A stretch of DNA of 64,000 nucleotides from JAWKOK01 sp963698255 (GTDB lineage Bacteria; Chloroflexota; Anaerolineae; Caldilineales; Caldilineaceae): positions 62,001 through 126,000 of the forward strand of contig CAVOQD010000034.1 in assembly GCA_963698255.1 (NCBI GenBank), given 5' to 3'. Position 1 is the stretch's first letter. Each line of letters starts with the position of its first letter. The notes below the pieces were generated by a model. It searched no databases, was not told where the DNA came from, and saw nothing but the letters and a program-made list of their open reading frames with translations. The translations under genes and the position numbers were made by a program. Below are positions 46,174-55,032 of this stretch, one piece after another.

Positions 46174-46617
46174 CTACGAAGGAATTCGCTGCGCTGACAG
46201 CGGGCAGCTACAAAGCGGCACGGTTCGACCCAACCGGCGACGAACCGATCGGACGCAGACGTGCACAGTGCACCGTATCAGTTGGCGTTGGTTCGGCTTC
46301 GGATCATTGACCGCACGCAGCAACTCGCGCACGATATCATCGATTCGGCGCTTGTAGCGCAGCATCTCCCGGCGGCATTCCACCTCAGCGCCGTTTTCTG
46401 TTTTGAAAGCTCGCAGCGACTCTTCCAGCTCGCTGTCGATACGGACCTTGTGTAGGTTCACCGGGTTTCCCCGCAGATACTCGCGCATCTGTTTTGCAAT
46501 GGTCGTATCGTAGTAGGTCAGGTCGTTGTGTAGATCCACCAGCCGGTCCGATGCGATGGCCGGCATCGGCATCGACCTCAATGTCTCCCACGCTCGATTC
46601 AATTTTCTTCGATACAC
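46174..46617 (-). CDS. Hypothetical protein, possibly frameshifted
   Basis: 147 residues; the middle is charged and helical (DRLVDLHNDLTYYDTTIAKQMREYL..., RYKRRIDDIVRELLRAVND) and looks real, but the C-terminal ~30 residues are unusual (Cys/Arg rich) and the true N-terminus may lie in an overlapping frame that runs to 46822. No family recognised; confidence is low. Confidence 0.4.
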   Translation of the reverse strand: MYRRKLNRAWETLRSMPMPAIASDRLVDLHNDLTYYDTTIAKQMREYLRGNPVNLHKVRIDSELEESLRAFKTENGAEVECRREMLRYKRRIDDIVRELLRAVNDPKPNQRQLIRCTVHVCVRSVRRRLGRTVPLCSCPLSAQRIPS

Positions 46618-46980
46618 AGTTCCTATTGTCCAGGGTTCCTGATTGTGCTGAAACAGTGATCATGAGGATGATGCGGCAATTGTTGTGGGCATTGGCGAGG
46701 GTTTCGTCGGGCCGATCCCACATGCGAGGGATTATAACAGCATCATTGACAAAGCGCGAAAAACGTCGGCTGTTTTCGGAACAATGTGTGGCGTCCCCTT
46801 TTTTGGACCGCCTGTTTGACATGCTCCACCCAGAAGTGGTAAGGTTGACCTAGTCGGAGGCAGATAAGGATCGAACGGCCATAGGACGTCCACGAAACAG
46901 TAGTATCTGCCTTATAGTACTAGCTTTTTTTGATTGCCGGCGAGCCATCTTTGTGCATTTCGCCGAACAGGAGTAGCAGA
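46618..46980. other. Gap upstream of the ABC-F leader
   Basis: Holds a weak 9-bp inverted repeat, AGGCAGATA/TATCTGCCT (46858-46866, 46905-46913), a T7 run near 46924 and the ribosome-binding site of the leader peptide. No gene is certain, although one frame on the minus strand (to 46822) is open. Confidence 0.4.
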
Positions 46981-47061
46981 ATGACGAGCAACAATCGAGC
47001 CCACCTCAATGATAGGTGCAGCAGTGCTCCGGTTTTTGCTTTCACCCCCATGCCTGCATGA
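46981..47061 (+). CDS. Leader peptide (26 aa) upstream of the ABC-F gene
   Basis: MTSNNRAHLNDRCSSAPVFAFTPMPA, with AGGAG at 46969-46973, seven bases before ATG. Codons 12-17 overlap the region 47018-47029 that can pair with the terminator arm. ABC-F resistance genes in other bacteria are often controlled by ribosome stalling on such leader peptides, so this is the likely sensing element. No homologue is known to me. Confidence 0.6.
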   Translation: MTSNNRAHLNDRCSSAPVFAFTPMPA

Positions 47062-47126
47062 GGGGACGTTTCACAAAGCCATGCCTTCAACGGCCACGAG
47101 CAATGCTGCTCCGTGGTCGTTTTTTA
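47018..47126 (+). promoter_or_regulatory. Attenuator with mutually exclusive antiterminator and terminator upstream of ABC-F
   Basis: Terminator: CGGCCACGAGCA (47091-47102), loop ATGC, TGCTCCGTGGTCG (47107-47119, one bulged C, one G-U pair), then TTTTTT. Antiterminator: GCAGCAGTGCTC (47018-47029), inside the leader peptide codons, pairs 11 of 12 with GAGCAATGCTGC (47098-47109), which takes the left arm and loop of the terminator. A ribosome stalled in the leader peptide would decide which fold forms and whether the ABC-F gene is read. Confidence 0.6.
47091..47126 (+). terminator. Intrinsic terminator in the ABC-F leader
   Basis: Twelve-pair stem with a six-base T-tract, 115 bases before the ABC-F start. 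Confidence 0.75.
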
Positions 47127-47240
47127 TTTCCGCTCGCGTTTGCATCCCTTGCATAACACGCTTCATTTCAAGGAATCGAAAATAGACCACGGATATCCGT
47201 CAGCATTGTTCGTGATCCATCGACCAAGGAGTGTTTTGTT

Positions 47241-48941
47241 ATGCTTTTGCGTGTTACGGAACTTTCAAAATCGTATGGAGACAACCAGGTGCTCGACAGA
47301 GTCTCGTTTACTTTGGCCGAGGATCAGAAGGTGGGCCTGGTTGGGGCCAATGGGGTCGGCAAGTCGACGCTGCTGAAGATCATCATCGGCCAGGAGAGCG
47401 CGGACGGCGGCCAGGTCTGGAAGCGGGACGATGCCGAAATCGGCTATCTGCCGCAGAGCCTGGTCGCGCCGCCAGGACAGACCATCGACGAGTACGTCGA
47501 TCAGGCGCTGGGCGGGCTGCGGCAGATGGAGGCGCGCATGCGCGAACTGGAACGCCGCATGGACGATGACGGCGAAAACTTGTCCGACCTGTTGCACGAA
47601 TACGGACAGTTGACAGACCGCTTCGAGCGCCGTGGCGGCTACGACATCGGCCACCGGCGTGACGCCATCTTCGCCGGCTTGGCGATCGACAGCCTGCCGC
47701 GCGCACGAGCCATCCAGTCGCTCTCCGGCGGAGAGAAGATGCGCGTTGGGCTGGCGTCGTTGCTCCTGCGCACGCCCGAACTGTTGGTGCTGGACGAACC
47801 GACCAATCATCTTGATTTCGCTGCGCTGGAGTGGCTGGAGGCCTATCTGCAACAATACCGGAGCGGCATTCTTGTCGTCTCACACGATCGTCACTTCTTG
47901 AATCACGCCGTGACATCGATTTTGGAAATTGTCGAACATACCCGTGAGGCCAAACAGTATGCCGGATCCTACGATCACTACGCGGCGCTGAAGCAGCAGG
48001 AACGTCTGCAATGGGAGGCGGACTACGCGCGTGAGCAAGACGAACTCTGGACGTTGCGCAAGTTTATCAGAAGCAAGGCCCGCTCAGTCGCCCACAATCG
48101 AGCGCCCAAGGACGGGGTCAAAGACATGGCCTACAATGCCAAGGGCGAGCGTGTGCAGGATGCTGTCTCGCGGAATCTGCGCAGCGCGGAAGAGAAGGTG
48201 CGGCGCATCGAAGCCGATCCCATTCCGCGTCCGCCGAAACCGCTGCGCATCAACCCCGAATTCGATCCGCAGGCGTTGGTCAGCCATTCCCCGTTGGGTG
48301 TGTCGGGCCTGGGCAAGGCCTACGGCGATAATGGCGATAATGTAGTGCTGGAAGACATCAGTTTTTCACTTGATGCGGACAGCCGCGTCGTCATCATCGG
48401 GCCGAACGGCGCGGGAAAGAGCACGTTGCTGCGCATTCTCGCCGGCAGAGAGACGCCGGATCATGGCGATGTTACGGTGGCGGGCAGTGCGGTGATCGGC
48501 TATCTGGATCAGGAGCAAGAGACGTTGGATACCCATCCGACCGTGTACGATGCCTATCGAGCGGGCCGTGAGGGCGACTGGGAGACGCTCAAGGCCGAAC
48601 TGCTGGGCTACGGCCTCTTCACTTATCCCGATCTGCAAAAACAGGTGGCCCAACTGAGCATTGGACAGAAGCGCAAGCTGCAGATCGCCATGCTCATCGC
48701 ACGGCGGGCCAATCTATTGTTGCTGGATGAGCCGACCAATCATATCAGCCTGGATGTGGTGGAGGAGTTCGAGCGAGCGCTGCTCGATTTCCCCGGTCCG
48801 GTCATCGCCATCTCACATGATCGGCAATTCATCCGTCGTTTCGCCAATCAGATCTGGCAGTTGGAAGACCGTCGCCTGCGCCGCTATCTGGGCACATGGG
48901 ATGAGTATCGATCGCGTCAAGAAGATCAGTCGGGGGTTTGA
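47241..48941 (+). CDS. ABC-F family ATPase, antibiotic-resistance (TlrC/OleB-like) type
   Basis: 566 residues from ATG 47241 with AAGGAG nine bases upstream. Two ABC domains without membrane helices: first Walker A GANGVGKST, signature LSGGEKMRVGLASLL, Walker B VLDEPTNHLD; second GPNGAGKSTLLRI, LSIGQKRKLQIA, LLDEPTNHIS. The interdomain linker (RSKARSVAHNRAPKDGVKDMAYNAKGERVQDAVSR...) carries the basic helical hairpin that reaches the ribosomal peptidyl-transferase centre; its style is close to actinobacterial TlrC/OleB/CarA proteins. Such proteins dislodge macrolide, lincosamide or related drugs from the ribosome. A leader peptide plus attenuator upstream fits drug-induced control. Drug range cannot be told; housekeeping ABC-F function is an alternative. 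Confidence 0.88.
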   Translation: MLLRVTELSKSYGDNQVLDRVSFTLAEDQKVGLVGANGVGKSTLLKIIIGQESADGGQVWKRDDAEIGYLPQSLVAPPGQTIDEYVDQALGGLRQMEARMRELERRMDDDGENLSDLLHEYGQLTDRFERRGGYDIGHRRDAIFAGLAIDSLPRARAIQSLSGGEKMRVGLASLLLRTPELLVLDEPTNHLDFAALEWLEAYLQQYRSGILVVSHDRHFLNHAVTSILEIVEHTREAKQYAGSYDHYAALKQQERLQWEADYAREQDELWTLRKFIRSKARSVAHNRAPKDGVKDMAYNAKGERVQDAVSRNLRSAEEKVRRIEADPIPRPPKPLRINPEFDPQALVSHSPLGVSGLGKAYGDNGDNVVLEDISFSLDADSRVVIIGPNGAGKSTLLRILAGRETPDHGDVTVAGSAVIGYLDQEQETLDTHPTVYDAYRAGREGDWETLKAELLGYGLFTYPDLQKQVAQLSIGQKRKLQIAMLIARRANLLLLDEPTNHISLDVVEEFERALLDFPGPVIAISHDRQFIRRFANQIWQLEDRRLRRYLGTWDEYRSRQEDQSGV

Positions 48942-49076
48942 CTGCTGCCGTCGAGGCGCAATCTTCTGCATCTCGACCACTTGGACGGCAGTTTTTGACA
49001 AAAGAAGGGGCGCGGATTACGATTCTAAGTGTATAATTGACTATAAGGTACCCCAACACCTACACCGAGGTCGATA

Positions 49077-49796
49077 GTGAGCAAGCGGCTTTCTTCACCC
49101 GAGACGGCAAACTATAGCTACGCGCACCCGCATCCGGCTGTTACTGTCGACATCATTCTTTTTGCATTTCAGAATGATCAACTAACCACACTATTGATCC
49201 AGCGCAAGAACGAGCCCTTTCAGTATCATTGGGCGCTGCCCGGCGGTTTTGTGCATATGGACGAAGACCTGCAGGATGCAGCCCGCCGTGAGCTGGCCGA
49301 GGAGACGAATGTCAAGGATATTTATCTCGAACAGCTCTACACGTTTGGGCAGCCGGATCGGGATCCGCGCACGCGTGTCATCACGGTCGCCTACTTCACG
49401 CTGCTGAGCGCCGACGAGGTGGCGAGCAAGGATGTGCGCGGCGGCGACGATGCCCGCGACGCACGCTGGTGGAACATCTATGATCTGCCTATTTTGGCCT
49501 TCGACCATCAACGCATCCTCGACTATGCCATCATGCGCCTGCGCTGGAAGTTGGAATGGACCGCTCTCGGCTTTCTGCTGCTCCCCACCGAGTTCACATT
49601 GTCCGAACTGCAGAAAGTCTACGAAGTCGTACTCAACGAGAAGCTGGACAAGCGCAACTTCCGGCGCAAGATGTTGACCGCGGATGTGCTGGAGGAGACC
49701 GGCAACCTGCGCGAGGGCGATCACCGTCCAGCCCGACTCTACCGCTTCACAGCCAAGGCCATCGAGCTCGAACAAGGTCGAAGGCGATTTCCCTAG
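49077..49796 (+). CDS. NUDIX domain protein with C-terminal winged helix (NrtR-like)
   Basis: 239 residues from GTG 49077. The Nudix box lies at 57-79 (GGFVHMDEDLQDAARRELAEET). The substrate domain continues to ~150, then a winged-helix region (FTLSELQKVYEVVLNEKLDKRNFRRKML) ends the protein. This two-domain plan is that of NrtR-type regulators, which sense ADP-ribose-type ligands and control NAD genes; others are sugar regulators. A NAD gene neighbour is absent here. All Nudix-box acids are kept, so hydrolysis is possible. Confidence 0.85.
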   Translation: MSKRLSSPETANYSYAHPHPAVTVDIILFAFQNDQLTTLLIQRKNEPFQYHWALPGGFVHMDEDLQDAARRELAEETNVKDIYLEQLYTFGQPDRDPRTRVITVAYFTLLSADEVASKDVRGGDDARDARWWNIYDLPILAFDHQRILDYAIMRLRWKLEWTALGFLLLPTEFTLSELQKVYEVVLNEKLDKRNFRRKMLTADVLEETGNLREGDHRPARLYRFTAKAIELEQGRRRFP

Positions 49797-49945
49797 TGAG
49801 TGTCTGCAAATAGCCTCCGGGAAGTGGTTCTGACCACTTCCTGGAGGTTAGAATTGCGAGGACGGTGTTTGCGCTGGATAGGGCCGGCGATTGGGCTTTC
49901 GCCGGCAAATTGTTGAAAACCCCTCTGAAGGAAGTACTCACACGC

Positions 49946-52023
49946 ATGAATCGAAAAGATGCCGCCACGGCGATTCGCCGGACGCTGGGCGAACGGACGG
50001 GGGATTTTGCTCAGCGCTTGCTTGATCGCTGGGCATTGCCTGAAGAAGTGGTGATTGTCAGTTCTGCATTGCTCGTTGGTGTGGGGACGGGCCTCGGGGC
50101 GGTGATCTTTATTCGCCTCCTGGAGTTGATCGGCTTTATGACGCGGGCTGTGGACGGCAGGATCGGCCTGGTTGCCGGAACGCTGCTGACCATGGGGGTT
50201 GCCGGTCTTCTTGTCGGAACAATCATTGCACGTTTTGCCAGCGAAGCCAAAGGGCACGGCGTCCCTGAAGTGATGGAGGCTGTCGTCATGCGCGGCGGCC
50301 TCATCCGTGCCCGTGTGGCCGCCGCCAAGGTGATCGCCTCTGCTCTGACCATCGGCACAGGCGGATCTGCCGGCCGTGAGGGGCCGATCGTGCAGGTTGG
50401 CTCTGCGCTTGGGTCGACGCTCGGGCAGGTGTTCGGTTTTTCCGAGGAGCGCATTACAACATTGGTCGCCTGCGGCGCGGCCGCCGGCATTGCCGCGACC
50501 TTTAACGCACCCATCGCCGGATCGATCTTTGCCCTTGAGGTGATCCTCGGCAGCTTCACTGTCCGCTATTTCGGGGCCGTGGTCATCAGTTCGGTGACGG
50601 CCAGCGTTGTCAGCCAGATTTTCCTGAGCGGACATCAGATATTTACCGTGCCCGCCTACCCGCTCAACCATCTGGGCGAGATGCCGATCTACGTGGTGCT
50701 CGGCGTCCTGGCGGCATTGGGCGCGATTGTCTTCATCCGCGTGCTCTATTTCGCCGAAGATCTGTTCGATAGTTGGCGCGTACCGCTGCCGGTGCGCACG
50801 ACGGTCGGCATGCTGCTTACGGGCGTGTTATCCTTGCTGATCGGTCGCGAGGTCCTCGGGGCAGGACTGCCCTATATTGACAGCAGCATTGCCGGAAACA
50901 TCGATCAGGCCGTCGGGATCATGCTGCTTCTCCTGGTCGGCAAGCTGGTCGCCACCTCATTGACCTTGGGATCCGGCAACTCCGGCGGCGTCTTCGCCCC
51001 CAGTCTCTTCATGGGTGCGCTGCTCGGCGGCATCGTCGGTACTCATTGCCAATCAGCTATGGCCCGAGGTCGCAATCAACCCCGGCGCCTACGCCATCGT
51101 CGGTATGGCAGCCTTTTTCTCCGGCGCTGCACGCGCACCGATCACGGCCATCCTGATTGTCTTTGAGATGTCGCGAGACTACAAGCTCATACTGCCGCTC
51201 ATGTTGGCGACTGTTCTTGCCACGATCATTGCTGAGCTGTTGCATCCGGATTCGATCTACACGCTCAAACTGCGGCGCAAGGGAATTTCGCTGGAGCAGG
51301 GGCGCGATGTCGACGTGCTCGACAGCGTTACAGTGGGCGAGGTGATGACGACCTCGATCAACACGATCGATCAAGGACGCGACTCTGCCGGCGCTTTCCG
51401 ATCTTTTTGCCGATACCCATCGCCATGGCTTCCCCATCGTCGATGAATTGGGTAAACTATCCGGTATCGTCACGATCACTGATCTGGATCGTGCGGTCCT
51501 GGACGAACTGCCGCGTCGAACGACAGCCATCGAAATCGGCACTCTGCGGTCACGGTTGGTCGTGGCCACCCCCAGCGAGTCGGTGGGTGAAGTCCTGGCG
51601 CGCATGGGCACGCGTGGCCTTGGTCACATGCCCGTGGTTGCCGAGGAGGATCCGGATCAACTGCTGGGCATGGTGCGCCGTCGAGATATCATTCAGGCCT
51701 ATCACCTGGCGTTGTCAAGGCGCGCTGAGATTCAGCACCGCACCAAACGGATGCGGGTGCGCAACATCGACGGCACTGAGTTTATCGAGGTTCGCTTGCA
51801 GGCAGATGATCCATCGGTCGGATCGACCGTGCAGACGATTGCCGCCATTATGCCGACTGAGTGTATTCTTGTCTCTATTCGGCGCCAGGGCCGCGTGCTC
51901 ATACCACACGGCGACGCCGTCTTTGAAGCCGGCGACATCGTGACGGCCTTTGTCACCACGGCCGATGCCGCGCATGTGCAGGCGGCGCTTCGTGGTGCGG
52001 AGACGGCTGTGGAATTGAGCTGA
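49946..52023 (+). CDS. CLC chloride channel/antiporter with CBS pair and RCK-C-like domain, two frameshifts
   Basis: About 690 residues when bridged near 51043 and 51390. ATG 49946 (MNRKDAATAIRR). CLC motifs: TGGSAGREGPIVQ (140-150; the Glu matches the gating Glu), a long membrane domain, and GSGNSGGVFAPSLF. Then two CBS domains (VGEVMTTSI.., VITDLDRAVL, LVVATPSESVGEVLARM) and a TrkA-C/RCK-C-type tail (IEVRLQADDPSVGSTVQTIAAIMP ... DIVTAFVTTADAAHVQAAL). The combination of CLC, CBS and RCK-C is found in some bacteria. It is a membrane protein that moves anions, probably gated by a nucleotide or ligand at the CBS/RCK domains. Confidence 0.88.
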
Positions 52024-52029
52024 AGTATC

Positions 52030-52135
52030 CATTCCAATAATGGCTCCAAGAAATAACCATCACGAGAACGAATAGGGACGAGGAAATCGCCCTTTGTGAT
52101 CATTCGTGTGCCTTCGTGGATAACTATTTCGCGCA
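52030..52135. repeat. Intergenic repeat of the TTCGTG type
   Basis: GAAATAACCATCACGAGAACGAA.. at the left and ..ATTCGTGTGCCTTCGTGGATAACTATTTC at the right form an imperfect inverted repeat. The ATTCGTGT word is also in the repeat at 13244-13304. Confidence 0.4.
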
Positions 52136-52183
52136 CTGGCCTAACCACTGTGTTGATGCACGTGACGAAAGACGAGGTCCAAA

Positions 52184-52588
52184 ATGACGAATCTGCCCCG
52201 TATTCAATCCCAGATTACCTTTCTCTACTACGACGACCTTGCGCCGATTGCCGATTTCTATCAAAATGTCATCGGACTGGACCTTGTCGAGGACCAGGGC
52301 TTTGCGCAGATCTTCCGCTTGACCGCCAGTAGCTTCATCGGCATCGTGGACAGCAAAGAGGGCTTCCATTCGGCCAAGCCCGACAACGCCGTTCTGCTGA
52401 CCATGGCGGTCGAGGATGTCGATGGATGGTACGCCTACCTGAGTGGACAGAATGTCAAGATCCTGCGTCAACCCAACACCTATGACTCGATCCAGGTGCG
52501 CTGCTTCTTCTTCGAGGATCCGGGCGGCTATTCGTTCGAGGTTCAGCAGTTTCTGAAGCCGGCATCGGCTGCGATATTTCATCGATAG
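52184..52588 (+). CDS. VOC (glyoxalase/bleomycin-resistance) superfamily protein
   Basis: 134 residues. Two beta-alpha-beta-beta-beta modules: ITFLYYDDLAPIADFYQNVIGLDLVEDQGF..IFRL and LLTMAVEDVDGWYAYLSGQNVKIL..VRCFFFEDPGGYSFEVQQFL, ending with the Glu metal ligand. The substrate is unknown; members include dioxygenases, glyoxalases and drug-binding proteins. It stands before the Clp-N/site-2 protease gene at 42 bases. Confidence 0.8.
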   Translation: MTNLPRIQSQITFLYYDDLAPIADFYQNVIGLDLVEDQGFAQIFRLTASSFIGIVDSKEGFHSAKPDNAVLLTMAVEDVDGWYAYLSGQNVKILRQPNTYDSIQVRCFFFEDPGGYSFEVQQFLKPASAAIFHR

Positions 52589-52630
52589 TGTTCGGCGAAT
52601 CTGCAGACAATAGAAGACGGACATAAAATC

Positions 52631-53932
52631 ATGAGCGGTGGCCAATCGACGTTTTCACCCATGGCGCAGCAGACTTTTCAACAGACTGTCTTTGATGCCG
52701 GCGAGCAGCAATTGGACTATGTGACTTCACGCAACCAGCTTATGACGTTGCTCGACGAGCCGAACTGTGATGCGACACTTACCTTGCGGGCCATGGGGGT
52801 TGACAGTAAAGGGCTGCGGCGGGCACTGTCTAGAATGGCGGGTGACGAAGACGGCGGTCAATATTTCACGCCGCAGCGGCAGCCGACACGGATGTCCACC
52901 GGTCTCTACAAAGCCATTGCCAGGGCCGGCGATGAGGCGGCACGCGACGGCGTTCCCGAGGTCACAACGCGGGAACTGCTGCTGGGCATTCAGCAGACAG
53001 CCGGTGGAGAATTTGGCGCACTGCTGAACCAGTTTGATGTGCACAGCGGTCTGATCCGCTCGACGCCCGTGCAGGCCGATGAACTCTCCCACCCGGAGAC
53101 CATAGCAGGGGTGCAAGAGGGCGTGGCCTACAGTCGGGCGATCGACCGACCGACCAGCATGAATGCCGCCCATTTCAAGATCAGCCCGGTCTTCCTGGCC
53201 ATCGTCGCCTTCACCATTGTCGCCGGTTTCGTTCTCTACCGCATGCCGGCCAACGATTCCATGGCTCCCTATGTGCTCTTCATGTTCGTCACCGCCGGCT
53301 GGATCGTTTCCTTGGCGCTGCATGAGTTCGGCCACGCGTTGGTCGCCTACATCGGCGGCGACTATAGCGTGGTCGGCAAAGGCTATCTCTCGCTCAATCC
53401 GCTGAAGTATACCCATGGCGTGCTCAGCATCGTTATGCCCGTCGCAATTCTGTTGATGGGCGGCATCGGTCTGCCCGGCGGCGCCGTCTTCATTGATCGC
53501 AACGAGATCCGCAGTCGAACGATGAACAGCATGGTGTCGCTTGCCGGTCCAGCGGCCAATATGGCCTTCGCCGGGCTGCTGGCCGCCATCTACTTCTTGC
53601 TGTCGCGTGATGGAACCCAGGCCGAACATCTGGAGTTTTGGGCGGCCATGGTCTTCCTGGTCTTCCTACAGGTGACGGCCATCGTGCTCAACCTTTTGCC
53701 CATGCCTGGTCTGGACGGTTTTGGTATCCTTGAGCCGTGGCTGCCTGACTCGATCCTCCGGCTGGTTGCACCGCTCTATCGATTCGGCTTTTTCATTCTG
53801 TTCGGACTCTTTCTCTACTCGCCCGCCTTCAACCGCTGGTTCTGGTCGTTGATCGGCCGGATTCTGGCGCTGCTGAATATCGATTCGACCTATATCGCTG
53901 TCGGCTATGACATGTACCAGTTCTGGCGGTAG
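52631..53932 (+). CDS. Clp-N domain fused to an M50-type site-2 protease
   Basis: 433 residues. Residues ~8-145 form two repeats of the Clp/ClpA N-terminal fold (FSPMAQQTFQQTVFDAGE...LLDEPNCDATLTLRAMGVDSKGLRRAL; LYKAIARAGDEAARDGVPEVTTRELLLGIQ). Residues ~185-433 are a polytopic intramembrane metalloprotease with HEFGH (231-235) and NLLPMPGLDGFGI (Asp362 as third zinc ligand). Clp-N normally belongs to Clp ATPases and binds adaptors or unfolded proteins, so here it is a likely substrate- or adaptor-recognition domain facing the cytoplasm for a membrane protease. Such a fusion is unusual to my knowledge. No frameshift is seen. Confidence 0.85.
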   Translation: MSGGQSTFSPMAQQTFQQTVFDAGEQQLDYVTSRNQLMTLLDEPNCDATLTLRAMGVDSKGLRRALSRMAGDEDGGQYFTPQRQPTRMSTGLYKAIARAGDEAARDGVPEVTTRELLLGIQQTAGGEFGALLNQFDVHSGLIRSTPVQADELSHPETIAGVQEGVAYSRAIDRPTSMNAAHFKISPVFLAIVAFTIVAGFVLYRMPANDSMAPYVLFMFVTAGWIVSLALHEFGHALVAYIGGDYSVVGKGYLSLNPLKYTHGVLSIVMPVAILLMGGIGLPGGAVFIDRNEIRSRTMNSMVSLAGPAANMAFAGLLAAIYFLLSRDGTQAEHLEFWAAMVFLVFLQVTAIVLNLLPMPGLDGFGILEPWLPDSILRLVAPLYRFGFFILFGLFLYSPAFNRWFWSLIGRILALLNIDSTYIAVGYDMYQFWR

Positions 53933-53943
53933 AGAGGTTTCCT

Positions 53944-54495
53944 ATGGGTGATTCTTCTGAATTTCGTTTCGAGGTACGTAGCGGCAGCGACTTGTCTGCT
54001 GACGAGCAGGCCGCCGTACTGTCACTCTGCACCGACGCCTTCGAGGAGGACTTCCGGCCGTATCTGGCCCTCTTCACCGATCCGATCCACGTGCTGGCTT
54101 GGCAAGAAGAGACGTTGGTCAGCCATCTGCTCTGGATCGACCGTTGGCTTCAGATCGACGACGCGCCGTTGCTCCGCACGGCCTACATCGAAGCCGTCGC
54201 CACTGCACTTGCATTTCGAAGCCGTGGCCTGGCCGGCCAGGCTTTGCGCATCGCCATCGAGACCATCGCCCAGGACGACCGCTATGTCATCGCCGCACTC
54301 TCTCCATCCGATGCCGGTTTCTACGAGCGTCTCGGGTGGGAACTTTGGCTCGGACCGCTCTACGCCCGCACCGAGACTGGCCTGTCCGCCATGCCCGACG
54401 ACGAGGAAACCATGATCTATCGCCTGCCCACAACACCCGAGCTTGATCTGACTCGTCCCATCTCCATCGAATGGCGAGACCTGGAAGTCTGGTGA
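53944..54495 (+). CDS. AAC(2')-I-like N-acetyltransferase (GNAT)
   Basis: 183 residues. The GNAT core is clear (AYIEAVATALAFRSRGLAGQALRIAIETI with the RxxGxA/G acetyl-CoA loop), FYERLGWELWLGP and the C-terminal WRDLEVW. The order YIEAVAT...SRG..AL...GWxxWxGP...TxxxMPDDEETMIYRLP...EWRDLEVW matches aminoglycoside 2'-N-acetyltransferases of mycobacteria (which end DWRxGDVW). It could modify an aminoglycoside or a similar amine; GNATs are hard to assign without assays. It starts 12 bases after the Clp-N/site-2 protease gene, so the two may be co-transcribed. Confidence 0.75.
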   Translation: MGDSSEFRFEVRSGSDLSADEQAAVLSLCTDAFEEDFRPYLALFTDPIHVLAWQEETLVSHLLWIDRWLQIDDAPLLRTAYIEAVATALAFRSRGLAGQALRIAIETIAQDDRYVIAALSPSDAGFYERLGWELWLGPLYARTETGLSAMPDDEETMIYRLPTTPELDLTRPISIEWRDLEVW

Positions 54496-54578
54496 AATCG
54501 TTCGGGTCTGTTCAAAGTCAGTTGAAGCAGTCCGGGATTACGCAGTACGCATACCCAACCCACGAAAGGAACACCATC

Positions 54579-55032
54579 ATGTCCTACGAAGCAAAGCTCA
54601 AAGAACTCGGCTACGACGTTCAGCCCGTCGAATATGAACACTGGACGCTTCCTACATGCCGTGCGCACCGGCAACCTGATCTACACGTCCGGCCAGGTGT
54701 CTGCCTGGAACGGCGTCGAGATCCGGGGCAAGCTGGGCCAGGATCTGACCGTCGAGGAAGGCTACGAGGCGGCGCGCATGAGTGCGCTCAACGCGCTGGC
54801 CGCGGTCAAGACGCTGGCCGGCAGTCTGGACAATGTGGTTCGCGTCGTCAAGGTGTTGGGCATGGTCAATGTCGGCCCCGGCTTCAACGACACGCCCGGC
54901 GTCATCCACGGTTGTAGCGACCTGCTGCTGGAGGTCTTCGGCGACGCCGGCCGCCATGCGCGCAGCGCCGTCGGCATGACCATCCCCTTCGACTTCGCAG
55001 TTGAGGTGGAGATCATCGTCGAGGTCAAATAG
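54579..55032 (+). CDS. RidA (YjgF/YER057c) family protein, frameshifted
   Basis: ATG 54579 (MSYEAKLKELGYDVQPVEYE) joins, after one frame change near 54645, GRFLHAVRTGNLIYTSGQVSAWNGVEIRGKLGQDLTVEEGYEAARMSALNALAAVKTLAGSLDNVVRVVKVLGMVNVGPGF... About 150 residues. RidA proteins hydrolyse reactive enamine/imine intermediates of amino acid metabolism. NDTPGVIHGCSDLLLEVFGDAGRHARSAVGM lies in the LPxxxxVE region, with GRHARSAVG carrying the conserved Arg. Confidence 0.85.

Noticed and set aside
46861..46920. tRNA-like or T-box-like element upstream of the ABC-F leader
   Set aside because: GGATCGAAC resembles a T-loop but there are no D- or anticodon stems.
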